Part shown: positions 40,252 through 47,441 of the stretch, piece after piece | How the letters are laid out: each line of letters starts with the position of its first letter | How positions within the stretch are numbered: position 1 is the first letter of the stretch | Assembly (NCBI RefSeq): GCF_020169415.1 | Contig: NZ_JAIULG010000032.1 | Location: forward strand, 1 to 54,145 | Origin: Tsukamurella sp. M9C | GTDB taxonomy: Bacteria; Actinomycetota; Actinomycetes; Mycobacteriales; Mycobacteriaceae | Direction: 5' to 3' | DNA length: 54,145 nucleotides | Translations under genes and position numbers: made by a program | Notes under the pieces: model-generated | The model's input: the letters and a program-made list of their open reading frames with translations, nothing else | What the model was told of the DNA's origin: nothing | Database searches by the model: none

Positions 40252-40280
40252 TGGAATCATTCCAAAATCGGGCGTACTCT
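40252..40280 (+). promoter_or_regulatory. furA operator palindrome and -10 element
   Basis: TGGAATCATTCCA (40252-40264) is a perfect 6-bp-arm palindrome. TACTCT at 40275-40280 is a -10-like hexamer ending 7 nt before the ATG, implying a leaderless message. The layout resembles the mycobacterial furA promoter, where FurA binds its own upstream AT-rich box. Confidence 0.6.
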
Positions 40281-40287
40281 AGTTCGC

Positions 40288-40707
40288 ATGACTGAGGTGG
40301 ACACCGCCGAGGACCGACTGCGGGGCGTGGGGCTGCGGATCACCGCGCCCCGCGTCGCCGCGCTCGGCTTCCTCGACGGGCACCCGCACGCCACGGCCGA
40401 CGACGTGGCCGAGTACCTGCGCGGCAGGCTCGGCACCGTCGCCACGCAGACCGTCTACGACGTGCTGCGGGTGTGCGCCGAGAAGGGCCTGCTCCGCCGC
40501 ATCGAGCCCGCGGGTTCCGCCGTCCGGTACGAGGCCCGCGTCGCCGACAACCACCATCACCTGGTGTGCCGGTCGTGCGCGAAGATCGTCGACATCGACT
40601 GCGCCGTCGGTGCGGCGCCCTGCCTCACGGCCGACGACGACCACGGCTTCGTCATCGACGAGGCCGAGGTCACCTTCTGGGGCTACTGCCCCGATTGCGC
40701 CCCCTGA
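40288..40707 (+). CDS. Fur family transcriptional regulator (FurA-like)
   Basis: 139 residues. Winged-helix part LRITAPRVAALGFLDGHPHA with TVATQTVYDVLRVCAEKGL; metal-binding NHHHLVCRSC and a C-terminal CPDC pair for structural zinc. FurA/PerR-like proteins repress peroxide-defence genes such as katG. Here no katG follows; the next gene is convergent. The palindrome in its promoter suggests autoregulation. Its 3' end overlaps the convergent lipoprotein gene by 25 nt. Confidence 0.92.
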   Translation: MTEVDTAEDRLRGVGLRITAPRVAALGFLDGHPHATADDVAEYLRGRLGTVATQTVYDVLRVCAEKGLLRRIEPAGSAVRYEARVADNHHHLVCRSCAKIVDIDCAVGAAPCLTADDDHGFVIDEAEVTFWGYCPDCAP

Positions 40708-41171
40708 ACGATCGGATCGAGCTCCTCCGTCGAGAGCAGGAGCAGCGCCGGCCGCGCGCCCGGCCGTTCGACGAGGCCGACCGTCACCGCCCGGCCGTCC
40801 GAGTGCCACAGCCGGGAGCGGTAGCCGGGAGCGGTGTCGAAGCGCGGATCGCGCGCCCAGCCGGCCAGGCCGGCTGCGACGGTGTCTGCGGCGACCTCCC
40901 ACGTCGTGCCCGCCGCGAGCGTGTATCCCTCGGCGGTGCTCGGCTTCCCGTACTCCTCCCGCACGCGCGCGTGCAGATCGGCTAGGGCGGCGTGCGCGCC
41001 GTCGATGGTGGCGGTGTCGAGGAGGCCCTGCTCGGCCCCCGGGGGCAGGCTGAGACGCAGCGGCTCCGGCGACGCGTTCGAGCAGCCCGCGACGAGCGCG
41101 AGCGTCGCGATCACGAGGGCGATCGCGGCGCGAACGCGCACGCGGGGCGCCGCGGCGGGGCGGTACGGCAT
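40683..41171 (-). CDS. Lipoprotein of unknown function
   Basis: 162 residues. The signal peptide ends in lipobox LVAGC (Cys about residue 30), so it is probably anchored on the outer face of the membrane. The mature domain is mixed alpha/beta with no motif I recognise; WEVAADTVAAGLAGWARDPRFD and YRSRLWHSDGRAVTVGLV are its most distinctive parts. It converges with and overlaps furA by 25 nt. Confidence 0.82.
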   Translation of the reverse strand: MPYRPAAAPRVRVRAAIALVIATLALVAGCSNASPEPLRLSLPPGAEQGLLDTATIDGAHAALADLHARVREEYGKPSTAEGYTLAAGTTWEVAADTVAAGLAGWARDPRFDTAPGYRSRLWHSDGRAVTVGLVERPGARPALLLLSTEELDPIVQGAQSGQ

Positions 41172-41270
41172 GGAACGAGACTATCGACCGAAGGCCGGTC
41201 GCGAATCGGACTAGTGTCGGGAGGGAGCCCCGCCCGGACCGGGCGGGCACAACGCGAAGGAGCGCCGGAT

Positions 41271-41696
41271 ATGAGCTTGGACGTCGTCTACACCATCTCC
41301 TCGACCGCCACCGGTGGCGGTCGCGACGGGCACGTGAAGTCGGCCACCGGCCGCATCGACCTGGACACGCGTCCCCCGAAGGAGATGGGCGGCAACGGCG
41401 AGGGGACCAACCCGGAGGAGCTGTTCTCCGCCGGTTACGCGGCGTGCTTCCTGGGCGCGATCCGCGCCGTGGGCCGCAACGAGAAGGTCGCCGTCCCGGA
41501 CGACACCACCGTCGACGTCACCGTCGGTTTCGGCAAGACCGAGTCCGGCTTCGGCATCAACGCCGCCATCAAGGCCACGCTGCCCGGTCTCGCTCAGGCG
41601 GACGCCGAGGCCCTCGTCGCCAAGGCGCACCAGCTGTGCCCGTACTCGAACGCGACGCGCGGCAACATCGACGTCGACCTGACCACCGCGGTCTGA
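41271..41696 (+). CDS. ohr: Organic hydroperoxide resistance protein (Ohr subfamily of OsmC)
   Basis: 141 residues. It is a thiol peroxidase for organic peroxides. Ohr hallmarks are PKEMGGNGEGTNPEELFSAG, the peroxidatic Cys in GYAACFLGA and the resolving Cys in LCPYSNATRGN. A GAAGGAG ribosome site lies 10-16 nt before ATG 41271. No OhrR-type regulator is adjacent; the nearby Fur protein may be relevant, which is speculation. Confidence 0.95.
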   Translation: MSLDVVYTISSTATGGGRDGHVKSATGRIDLDTRPPKEMGGNGEGTNPEELFSAGYAACFLGAIRAVGRNEKVAVPDDTTVDVTVGFGKTESGFGINAAIKATLPGLAQADAEALVAKAHQLCPYSNATRGNIDVDLTTAV

Positions 41697-41703
41697 TCGG
41701 CGC

Positions 41704-42078
41704 CTGAGCACACTACTGCGGCCCGCCGCCCTGGGACTGGTCTTCCTGGGCGGCGCGGCCGGTACGTTCGTTCGCGCCGAAGTGGGGCACTGGCTGCCGC
41801 ACAGCCCCTTCGCCTGGTCCACCTTCACGGTGAACATGCTCGGCGCGTTCCTCCTCGGCGGCATCGTCGAGGCCCTCTCCCGTCGGCCCGACGACGAGCG
41901 GCACCGTCGCATCCGGCTGCTGCTCGGCACCGGCTTCTGCGGGGGCCTGACCACCTACAGCGCGTTCGCGCTGGACATCCACGATGCGCCCCCGGCCGTC
42001 GGCGCCCTGTACGCCGGCGCGACGGTGCTCGTCGGCCTCGTCGCGGCCCTCGCCGGGGCGGCGGTGATGCGTCGATGA
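41704..42078 (+). CDS. crcB: Fluoride channel subunit FluC/CrcB (first of pair), start unclear
   Basis: A small four-helix fluoride-exporting channel subunit. The conserved core FTVNMLGAFLLGGI and GTGFCGGLTTYSAF are clear. The conserved N-terminal LGGAAGTFVRAE lies upstream of the first ATG/GTG/TTG in frame (GTG 41782) and downstream of an in-frame stop at 41680-41682. The full protein would therefore need a non-standard start, for which CTG 41704 (124 residues) is the best candidate. Its stop overlaps the second crcB start (ATGA). Such pairs form heterodimeric channels in other actinobacteria and firmicutes. Confidence 0.8.
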   Translation: MSTLLRPAALGLVFLGGAAGTFVRAEVGHWLPHSPFAWSTFTVNMLGAFLLGGIVEALSRRPDDERHRRIRLLLGTGFCGGLTTYSAFALDIHDAPPAVGALYAGATVLVGLVAALAGAAVMRR

Positions 42079-42431
42079 CGACACTCCTGATCGCCGTCGG
42101 CGGAGGCCTCGGGGCCGTCCTGCGCTACCTCGTCGACGGTGCGCTGCGCGCCCGCCTCTCCTTCTGGGCAACCGCGGCGATCAACGTCTCGGGCTCGTTC
42201 GTGCTCGGACTGCTCGCGGGGGCCGTCGCTGGGGGAGGGCTCGGCGGGACGGCGCTGGCGGTGCTGGGCACGGGCGTGTGCGGCGGCTACACGACCTTCA
42301 GTACCGCCACCGTCGAGACCCTGACGCTCCTGCGGGACAAGCACTACCGCGACGGTGCGCTGTACGGGCTGGTGACGCTCGGCGCGAGCGTCGTCGCGGT
42401 GTGGGGCGGCTACGCCCTCGGCGCGCTCTGA
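42075..42431 (+). CDS. crcB: Fluoride channel subunit FluC/CrcB (second of pair)
   Basis: 118 residues, four hydrophobic segments. The N-terminal VGGGLGAVLRYLVD, the polar-track Asn in INVSGSFVLGLL and GTGVCGGYTTFSTATVE identify a CrcB/FluC protein. It overlaps the first subunit gene by ATGA and is followed by a strong hairpin. Together they would let fluoride leak out of the cell. Confidence 0.94.
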   Translation: MTTLLIAVGGGLGAVLRYLVDGALRARLSFWATAAINVSGSFVLGLLAGAVAGGGLGGTALAVLGTGVCGGYTTFSTATVETLTLLRDKHYRDGALYGLVTLGASVVAVWGGYALGAL

Positions 42432-42461
42432 CCTTCGGCGCGACTCTGCGATGGGCGTCCG

Positions 42462-42481
42462 GCGTGTCGCCCCCGACACGC
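42462..42481. terminator. Bidirectional terminator between crcB and a convergent membrane protein gene
   Basis: GCGTGTCG, loop CCCC, CGACACGC: a perfect 8-bp stem in the 61-nt gap between convergent genes. Confidence 0.65.
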
Positions 42482-42492
42482 ACCGAGGATCG

Positions 42493-42993
42493 TCACGCGC
42501 CGTTGCGCTCGACCGCGTACCGGTACACCGGCCGGGTGAGCGCCAGCGATATCAGCATCAGGAACATCACGATGAGGGCGCCCCACATGGGCAGGCCCGC
42601 CAGGGGTGCGCCGTTGTGGTCGACGCCGAAGCGGCTCACCGGATCGCTGTAGTCGCGTTCGTTGCCGAGCAGCACCGACGCGGCGGCGAGGAGGAAGCCC
42701 ACGAACACTGCGAGGCCGTAGAGCACCGTCGCCCAGCGTTGTCCGAACAGCGCGAAGAGGCCGGTGAAGGCCATGGCCGCGACCACCACGAGCCCGGCGA
42801 TCGCGATGACCAGGATGGTGATCGTGCGCACGCCCAGCGGCGACGAGGGGAAGTTCCCCGGGTAGCCCGTGGTGCCGAGCAGCGCCGAGCACTGGATGAT
42901 CGCGGTGACGTACAGGGCGATGGCCCCCGCGCCCGCGGCGAGAGAGACGAGGACCCACAGCCACATCGCGCCGGGCCGGCGCACGCTCGCCAC
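42493..42993 (-). CDS. Four-helix membrane protein of unknown function
   Basis: 166 residues with four strong hydrophobic segments (LWVLVSLAAGAGAIALYV; ITILVIAIAGLVVVAAMAF; VLYGLAVFVGFLLAAASVLL; ALIVMFLMLISLAL) and a hydrophilic loop NERDYSDPVSRFGVDHNGAP. I do not recognise the family. GTG 42993 starts 2 nt after the yqeY stop, so the two genes are probably one unit. Confidence 0.75.
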   Translation of the reverse strand: MASVRRPGAMWLWVLVSLAAGAGAIALYVTAIIQCSALLGTTGYPGNFPSSPLGVRTITILVIAIAGLVVVAAMAFTGLFALFGQRWATVLYGLAVFVGFLLAAASVLLGNERDYSDPVSRFGVDHNGAPLAGLPMWGALIVMFLMLISLALTRPVYRYAVERNGA

Positions 42994-42995
42994 CG

Positions 42996-43460
42996 TCAGG
43001 CCAGCCGGGCCTTGACGGCGGACGAGAGCCGCTTGCCGTCGGCGGCGCCCGCGGCCTTCGCGTTGGCGACCTTCATGACCTGGCCCATCTGGCGCACCGT
43101 CGGCGCCTCGCCGAGCTCCGCGGTCACCTCGGCGATCGCGGCGTCGACGAGGGCGTTCAGCTCGTCGTCGCCGAGCTGCTTCGGCAGGTAGCGGGACATG
43201 ACCTCGGCCTCGGCGCGCTCCTTGGCGGCCAGCTCGGCGCGGTCGTTCGCGTCGAAGATCTCGGCGGCCTCGCCGCGCTTCTTCACCTCGCGCGCGACCA
43301 CCTTGAGGAACTCCTCGTCGGTCAGCGCGTGCGCCGTGCCGGAGGTCTCCTCGTTCTGGATCGCCGAGAGCAGCATGCGCAGCGTGCCGGTGACCAGGAC
43401 GTCCTTGGCCTTCATTGCGGTCTTGAGGTCGTCGCGGATAGCGGCCTTCACTTCTGACAT
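42996..43460 (-). CDS. GatB/YqeY domain-containing protein
   Basis: 154 residues, the usual size of stand-alone YqeY proteins, which resemble the tRNA-binding tail domain of GatB. Typical segments are VTGTLRMLLSAIQNEE, EFLKVVAREVKKRGEAAEIF, MSRYLPKQLGDDEL and VRQMGQVMKVANAKAAG. The biochemical role is not settled. MSEVK at 43460 is chosen; a TAACTT element just upstream suggests a leaderless message. Divergent from the metallophosphoesterase gene. Confidence 0.93.
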   Translation of the reverse strand: MSEVKAAIRDDLKTAMKAKDVLVTGTLRMLLSAIQNEETSGTAHALTDEEFLKVVAREVKKRGEAAEIFDANDRAELAAKERAEAEVMSRYLPKQLGDDELNALVDAAIAEVTAELGEAPTVRQMGQVMKVANAKAAGAADGKRLSSAVKARLA

Positions 43461-43513
43461 GACGTCCAAGTTACGCGGTGTGCGAGGGTGCGGCAGCTGA
43501 GTATCCTGGGGGA

Positions 43514-44464
43514 ATGGCAGTTCATCCTCTTCTCAAGGCCGGCGCCGGGCTGGCGGGCGCGGGTGTCGCGTCCCTCGCCTACGCGGGAGTCTTCGAGCGC
43601 AACGCCTTCACGCTGCGTGAGCACACGCTGCCGATCCTGCCGCCGGGCACGCCCACGCTGCGGATCCTGCACATCTCGGACCTGCACATGACGCCCGGCC
43701 AGCGGCTCAAGCAGGCCTGGGTGCACGAGCTCGCCGCGCTCGAGCCGGACCTGGTGGTGAACACGGGCGACAACCTCTCGCACCCGCGCGCGGTTCCGTC
43801 GGTGGTGCAGACCTTGAACCCGCTGCTGGGCCGCCCGGGCCTGTTCGTCTTCGGCTCCAACGACTACTTCGGGCCCACGCCGAAGAACCCGGCGAAGTAC
43901 TTCGACAAGGATCACGAGCGCAAGCACGGCGAGCCCCTGCCCTGGCAGGACCTGCGGGCCGCGTTCGCCGAGCGCGGCTGGCTGGACGCGACGCACCAGC
44001 GGCGGCGGCTCGAGGCCGGCGGGGTCACAATCCAGGTGGCGGGTGTCGACGATCCGCACATCGAGCGGGACCGGTACGAGACCATCGCCGGGCGCGCCGA
44101 CGAGTCCGTCGACCTGCGGCTCGCGCTCACCCACTCGCCGGAGCCGCGCGTGCTGGACCGGTTCGCCGACGACGGCTACGACCTTGCGCTCGCCGGCCAC
44201 ACGCACGGCGGGCAGCTGTGCCTGCCGGTGTACGGCGCCCTGATCACCAACTGCGGCCTCGACCGGTCGCGGGTGAAGGGCGCCTCCGCGTGGGGCGCGC
44301 ACATGAAGCTGCACGTGAGCGCCGGGCTCGGCACGTCGCCGTGGGCGCCGTTCCGCACCTTCTGCCGCCCGGAGGCCTCGCTGCTCACCCTCGTCGGCGC
44401 GCCGGTGCGCGACCGGGAGGTGGAGCTCGGCCCCGTCATCGCCCCCGAGGCGGTGCAGGCCTGA
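43514..44464 (+). CDS. Metallophosphoesterase with N-terminal membrane anchor
   Basis: 316 residues. Dimetal phosphoesterase motifs run in order: DLHMTPG, GDNLSHP, GSNDYF, then GHTHGGQLCLP. The N-terminal LLKAGAGLAGAGVASLAYAGVF is a short hydrophobic anchor. The arrangement is that of YkuE/YaeI-like phosphohydrolases, possibly acting on phospholipid or UDP-sugar head groups. ATG 43514 lies closely after GGGGGA. In mycobacteria a similar gene sits beside class A PBP genes; no such PBP is seen here. Confidence 0.92.
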   Translation: MAVHPLLKAGAGLAGAGVASLAYAGVFERNAFTLREHTLPILPPGTPTLRILHISDLHMTPGQRLKQAWVHELAALEPDLVVNTGDNLSHPRAVPSVVQTLNPLLGRPGLFVFGSNDYFGPTPKNPAKYFDKDHERKHGEPLPWQDLRAAFAERGWLDATHQRRRLEAGGVTIQVAGVDDPHIERDRYETIAGRADESVDLRLALTHSPEPRVLDRFADDGYDLALAGHTHGGQLCLPVYGALITNCGLDRSRVKGASAWGAHMKLHVSAGLGTSPWAPFRTFCRPEASLLTLVGAPVRDREVELGPVIAPEAVQA

Positions 44465-44519
44465 CCTGCGGATTTCCTGCCCGACGGTGGCTGTAGTAAT
44501 CTATTGCAGGTTGTCACCA

Positions 44520-44593
<74 letters not shown>

Positions 44594-44616
44594 CTCGTTG
44601 GTTGAGACGACAGCAG

Positions 44617-44650
44617 GGCCCCTGATCAGTGGAAACACTGGCCAGGGGCC
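44617..44650 (+). terminator. Terminator after tRNA-Pro
   Basis: GGCCCCTG...CAGTG, loop GAAA, CACTG...CAGGGGCC: an 8-bp outer and 5-bp inner stem separated by a 2-nt mismatch, with a stable GNRA-type loop, then TTACTTGTT. Confidence 0.8.
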
Positions 44651-44704
44651 TTACTTGTTCCTCGATGGCCCGGGCGTCGGGTCGAGTCGATGCAGGGGAA
44701 GAGC

Positions 44705-44956
44705 ATGAACGCTGAACCAGAGCCCTTCCTGCGGATCAAGCTCACAGCTGACGGAGACGCACCCTTCACTGTCATGTTCGAACCGAGCGGGATGACGTAC
44801 GACCTCGGCGGCGGGCAGTTCATGCTGGCCGACGTCGTGAATCCTTATGGCAATGAACTCGAGATAGATCATTGGCAGGGCGGGGTCTCCGTCTGGGCAC
44901 CCGGCGCGGTGGTCACCCGCGACGCCGAGGGCGCGGAACTCCACCGGCTCAATTAG
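44705..44956 (+). CDS. Small hypothetical protein next to tRNA-Pro
   Basis: 83 residues from ATG 44705 (GGGGAAG upstream; an in-frame ATG at 44690 is also possible). Mostly beta-strand-like, acidic, with no signal or membrane segment; GGGQFMLADVVNPYGNELEI is the most characteristic part. Function unknown. Its C-terminal end (AVVTRDAEGAELHRL) reappears in degenerate form at 46320-46393 next to a tRNA fragment, which shows this locus was once partly duplicated. Confidence 0.65.
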   Translation: MNAEPEPFLRIKLTADGDAPFTVMFEPSGMTYDLGGGQFMLADVVNPYGNELEIDHWQGGVSVWAPGAVVTRDAEGAELHRLN

Positions 44957-45033
44957 CGGAGGGATCGTCGTTCTTGGACGGTGGTCTGCAGTGTGTGGCA
45001 GCTCTTCCTGATCCGGCTGAGATCAGCGTCTGT

Positions 45034-45420
45034 TCAGGCGTGCCGTTGCGCGAGCAGGCAATCGACGCGGCGCCGAAGAATCCTGTACTCGGTGTCCAAT
45101 CGTCCTGGCTGAGTTGGACGCTCGACTGCATTGCCGCCGACGACGACCTCCTTCGTGTCGAACTGTGCGCGGGTGAAGTCGACCTCCTCGCCGCTCGGGA
45201 GCAGATTCCACCAGTGATAGTCCACTCGTTCGCCATGGATATGGACCTCACCGCGCACGAGGCGTCCACCGAAATGGTCGTGTACGACGAGGGCGGAAGT
45301 GCCGCATTGGCCGCGTGCGACATTCGTCGTCGACCACTGGCGGACATCCTCCGGAGCGCAGGTATCCGGGCCCCACGACGCGCGAAGCGCCTGGTGCAGA
45401 TCATCCAGAGTCGGCGTCAT
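45034..45420 (-). CDS. YunG-like small protein
   Basis: 128 residues. The sequence LHQALRASWGPDTCAPEDV, then ARGQCGTSALVVHDHFGG, VDYHWWNLLPSGEEVDFTR and AQFD follow the YunG-type conserved hypothetical family, with a Cys and His/Trp that could form an active site. No biochemical role is known to me. ATG 45420 is chosen because family-like sequence starts there; the frame runs upstream to 45603 but overlaps the opposite methyltransferase gene. The surrounding DNA is less GC-rich (about 60-63% over sampled lines) than the window. Confidence 0.72.
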   Translation of the reverse strand: MTPTLDDLHQALRASWGPDTCAPEDVRQWSTTNVARGQCGTSALVVHDHFGGRLVRGEVHIHGERVDYHWWNLLPSGEEVDFTRAQFDTKEVVVGGNAVERPTQPGRLDTEYRILRRRVDCLLAQRHA

Positions 45421-45505
45421 GGGAGGAGCGTAGCGAGGAGGTCGGACATGCTGATCGACTTTCGGTCCCAGTGCCGCCCGCATCCTGCGTCGGTACCGTC
45501 GAAGC

Positions 45506-46243
45506 ATGGGGACTTCGACGCCACCGCCCGGATCGGGTACCGCCGCAGCGTACGACCCGATAGCCGAGGCGTACGCGCAGGAGAACGCGACGAGCCTCCT
45601 CAATGAGTACTACAACCGGCCGGCGATCCGAGCGTTGCTCGGCGACGTCGCGGGTAAGCGCGTCCTCGATGCGGGGTGTGGATCCGGTCCGACCCTCGTC
45701 GACCTCGTCGAGGGTGGCGCGTCGGCGGTCGGCACCGATGGGAGCGCGGCCCTGATCGACATCGCCCGCGAGCGCGTCGGCGGCGACGTGGAGCTGCACG
45801 TCGCAGACCTGGCCCAGCCTCTGCCCTTCGGCGACGCGGTCTTCGACGACGTGGTCTGCTCGCTCGCCCTGCACTACCTCGAGGACTGGAACGCCCCGCT
45901 CGCCGAGTTCCGCCGCGTGCTCAAGCCCGGTGGCCGAGTCATCCTCTCCGTGGAGCACCCGTTCGTCATGTTGTTCACCCAACTCCAGGCCGGTCACACG
46001 CCGAACTACTTCGACACCCGGCCGCGCACGGAGTCCGAGATGGCAGGGATCACCGGTGAGCTCACCTTCTGGGACCGATCGCTCGCCACGATGTTCCGGA
46101 CGTTCGTCGAGAGCGGATTCCGCGTCACCCACATGGATGAACCCGGCCCCGCGCCCGAGGCGCTGGAGCGGTTCCCCGACTTCTTCGCGGACAAGGACGA
46201 TCCGCGGTTCCTGGCGTTCCTGTTCGTCGTACTGGAGGCGTGA
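45506..46243 (+). CDS. Class I SAM-dependent methyltransferase
   Basis: 245 residues. SAM-binding motif I is VLDAGCGSGPTLVDL, then GTDGSAALI, motif LPFGDAVFDDVVCSLALHYL and the post-motif FRRVLKPGGRVILSVEHPF. A Methyltransf_11-type small-molecule methylase; the substrate is unknown. ATG 45506 starts in a region that also carries the 5' extension of the opposite YunG frame. It lies in the accessory patch after tRNA-Pro. Confidence 0.9.
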   Translation: MGTSTPPPGSGTAAAYDPIAEAYAQENATSLLNEYYNRPAIRALLGDVAGKRVLDAGCGSGPTLVDLVEGGASAVGTDGSAALIDIARERVGGDVELHVADLAQPLPFGDAVFDDVVCSLALHYLEDWNAPLAEFRRVLKPGGRVILSVEHPFVMLFTQLQAGHTPNYFDTRPRTESEMAGITGELTFWDRSLATMFRTFVESGFRVTHMDEPGPAPEALERFPDFFADKDDPRFLAFLFVVLEA

Positions 46244-46283
46244 CCTCGCTGTTGCGCAGGCTCGCCGCCACCGGCGAGCGCAG

Positions 46284-46393
46284 GCTGTCATCACGGTGTG
46301 GCGCAGCTCGGTAGCGCACCGAGCGCGGTGATCACCCGCACCGCCGAGGGCACGGAGATCCTCCGACTGAGCTGGCGGCGGGACCGTCGTCGG
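46284..46393 (+). pseudogene. Scar: 5' fragment of a tRNA-Pro-like gene joined to the 3' end of the 83-residue gene
   Basis: 46284-46319 (CTGTCATCACGGTGTGGCGC, then AGCTCGGTAGCGCAC) matches the DNA leading into and including the 5' half of tRNA-Pro at 44512-44549 with few differences and a 2-nt gap. From 46320 the sequence switches to a diverged copy of the 3' end of the small gene at about 44900-44975 (GCGCGGTGATCACCCGCACC against GCGCGGTGGTCACCCGCGAC). About 350 nt of the original lying between is missing. Neither part can be functional. It is a deleted, decayed duplicate. Confidence 0.7.
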
Positions 46394-46394
46394 G

Positions 46395-46931
46395 CTACTG
46401 CGCGTTGGGGCAGAGAGTCTCGTGCAGTGCTTGTTGTGTCGAGGGAGACGATGTCGCGGTGAACCGGCAGGTCGCTCGTCCATTGACGTAGAGCGCGTAC
46501 AGGGGCTCGTCGCCGATGAGCCGGTTGGTGACTCGCACCTGCTCCTTGGTCGTGTCGCTCTTCGTTCGGTGCAGGACTTCCCGGTTCTGCTCACAGAGCA
46601 GCACGCGGTGCTTACCGACGGCGCCCGGCTGGAGCGTCGGGAGGAGCTGGTCCCAGTTCGTCTCGTCGAACTGCATCCGCCACGACGTCGTGAACTCCTC
46701 TTGCGACTTCCAGTCGGCGTCGCCCGCGTAGGCGGGCGAGGTCATCCGCTGCCAGTCCTTCTCGACCAGTCGGCTGAACGCGCCGTTCAATTCCTCGTAC
46801 GAAGGGTTCTGCACGTCGCCGAGTGACGCGCAACTGGGGAGCCCTTCGTCATCTCCGCTGATGAGGCTGCAACCCGCAGCTACCAGTGCAAGGGCGGCCA
46901 CAATCAGTGCGGCCGACGATCGACGTCGCAT
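46395..46931 (-). CDS. Lipoprotein of unknown function
   Basis: 178 residues. The signal peptide RRRSSAALIVAALALVAAGC ends in a lipobox (LVAAGC). The mature part contains CASLGDVQNPSYEELNGAFS and three further Cys (LLCEQ, ATCRF, TLCPN), so disulphides are likely. No family is recognised. The gene has lower GC than its core-genome neighbours and lies in the tRNA-Pro accessory patch; its stop abuts the duplicated scar. Confidence 0.78.
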   Translation of the reverse strand: MRRRSSAALIVAALALVAAGCSLISGDDEGLPSCASLGDVQNPSYEELNGAFSRLVEKDWQRMTSPAYAGDADWKSQEEFTTSWRMQFDETNWDQLLPTLQPGAVGKHRVLLCEQNREVLHRTKSDTTKEQVRVTNRLIGDEPLYALYVNGRATCRFTATSSPSTQQALHETLCPNAQ

Positions 46932-47052
46932 GGTGGGAGTCTATCCAGTTCCGTGAGCTGTGCATTCGGCGCCGGTGCCTGGAAGTGTTCGCCGGGTCGG
47001 CCCGCTGTGAAACCTCCTCGACCAGGCACGACGACCGTGACACCATCGCTGT

Positions 47053-47283
47053 ATGGCTGATGACCACACGCTGCTGAGATCCATCTCGCAGGCGAACCCG
47101 AGGGGCGCCGGCCAGGGCGACCTGCCGGCGCTGCTGCGTCGGTTCGCCGACACCGTCGAGGCGCTGGGCACCGTCGAGGTGGAGGACCTCGTGATGCACG
47201 ACGAGATCACCGAGGACGGGAGCTGGCTCAGCTTCACGCTCTACTACTCGAAGCCGCGGCTCGCGGCGGTACCCAACGACTGA
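47053..47283 (+). CDS. Small hypothetical protein
   Basis: 76 residues, an acidic alpha/beta protein: ALLRRFADTVEALGTVEVED then LVMHDEITEDGSWLSFTLYY. No signal or membrane segment. I recognise no family. Codon use is back to the GC-rich norm. A short TTCTCC-poor leader gives no clear ribosome site at ATG 47053. Confidence 0.7.
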   Translation: MADDHTLLRSISQANPRGAGQGDLPALLRRFADTVEALGTVEVEDLVMHDEITEDGSWLSFTLYYSKPRLAAVPND

Positions 47284-47343
47284 CGCCGCGTGAATCCACC
47301 GCCGGCGGACGGATCCATCGGTGTGTCTGTTTCGTGAAGACGG

Positions 47344-47394
47344 TTGACGCGGATACCCCCATGGGGTATAAAACCAAGTACCCTCAGGGGGTAC
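47344..47394 (+). promoter_or_regulatory. Promoter with two CsoR-like operators (copper-responsive)
   Basis: TTGACG (47344-47349), 17-nt spacer, TATAAA (47367-47372): a near-consensus vegetative promoter, rare in this GC-rich DNA. The spacer holds the perfect palindrome ATACCCC-CAT-GGGGTAT (47353-47369), and a second, GTACCC-N5-GGGTAC, lies at 47378-47394 over the start region. The sequences match the TACCC/GGGTA pattern of CsoR/RicR copper-sensor sites. A 17-nt spacer argues against a MerR activator. Confidence 0.8.
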
Positions 47395-47441
47395 CCGCAC
47401 GACGGTGGATCCGCCGCGCACGCACACCGAAGGAGCACGTC

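Noticed and set aside
42996-43460. gatB gene
   Set aside because: Only the YqeY-like tail domain is present at normal stand-alone length; it is not a truncated GatB.
46284-46319. A second functional tRNA gene
   Set aside because: Only the 5' part is recognisable; the anticodon arm, T-arm and 3' acceptor strand are missing.
47344-47372. MerR-type copper activator promoter
   Set aside because: MerR-controlled promoters have 19-20 nt between -35 and -10; here the spacer is 17 nt and the palindrome matches CsoR-type sites.
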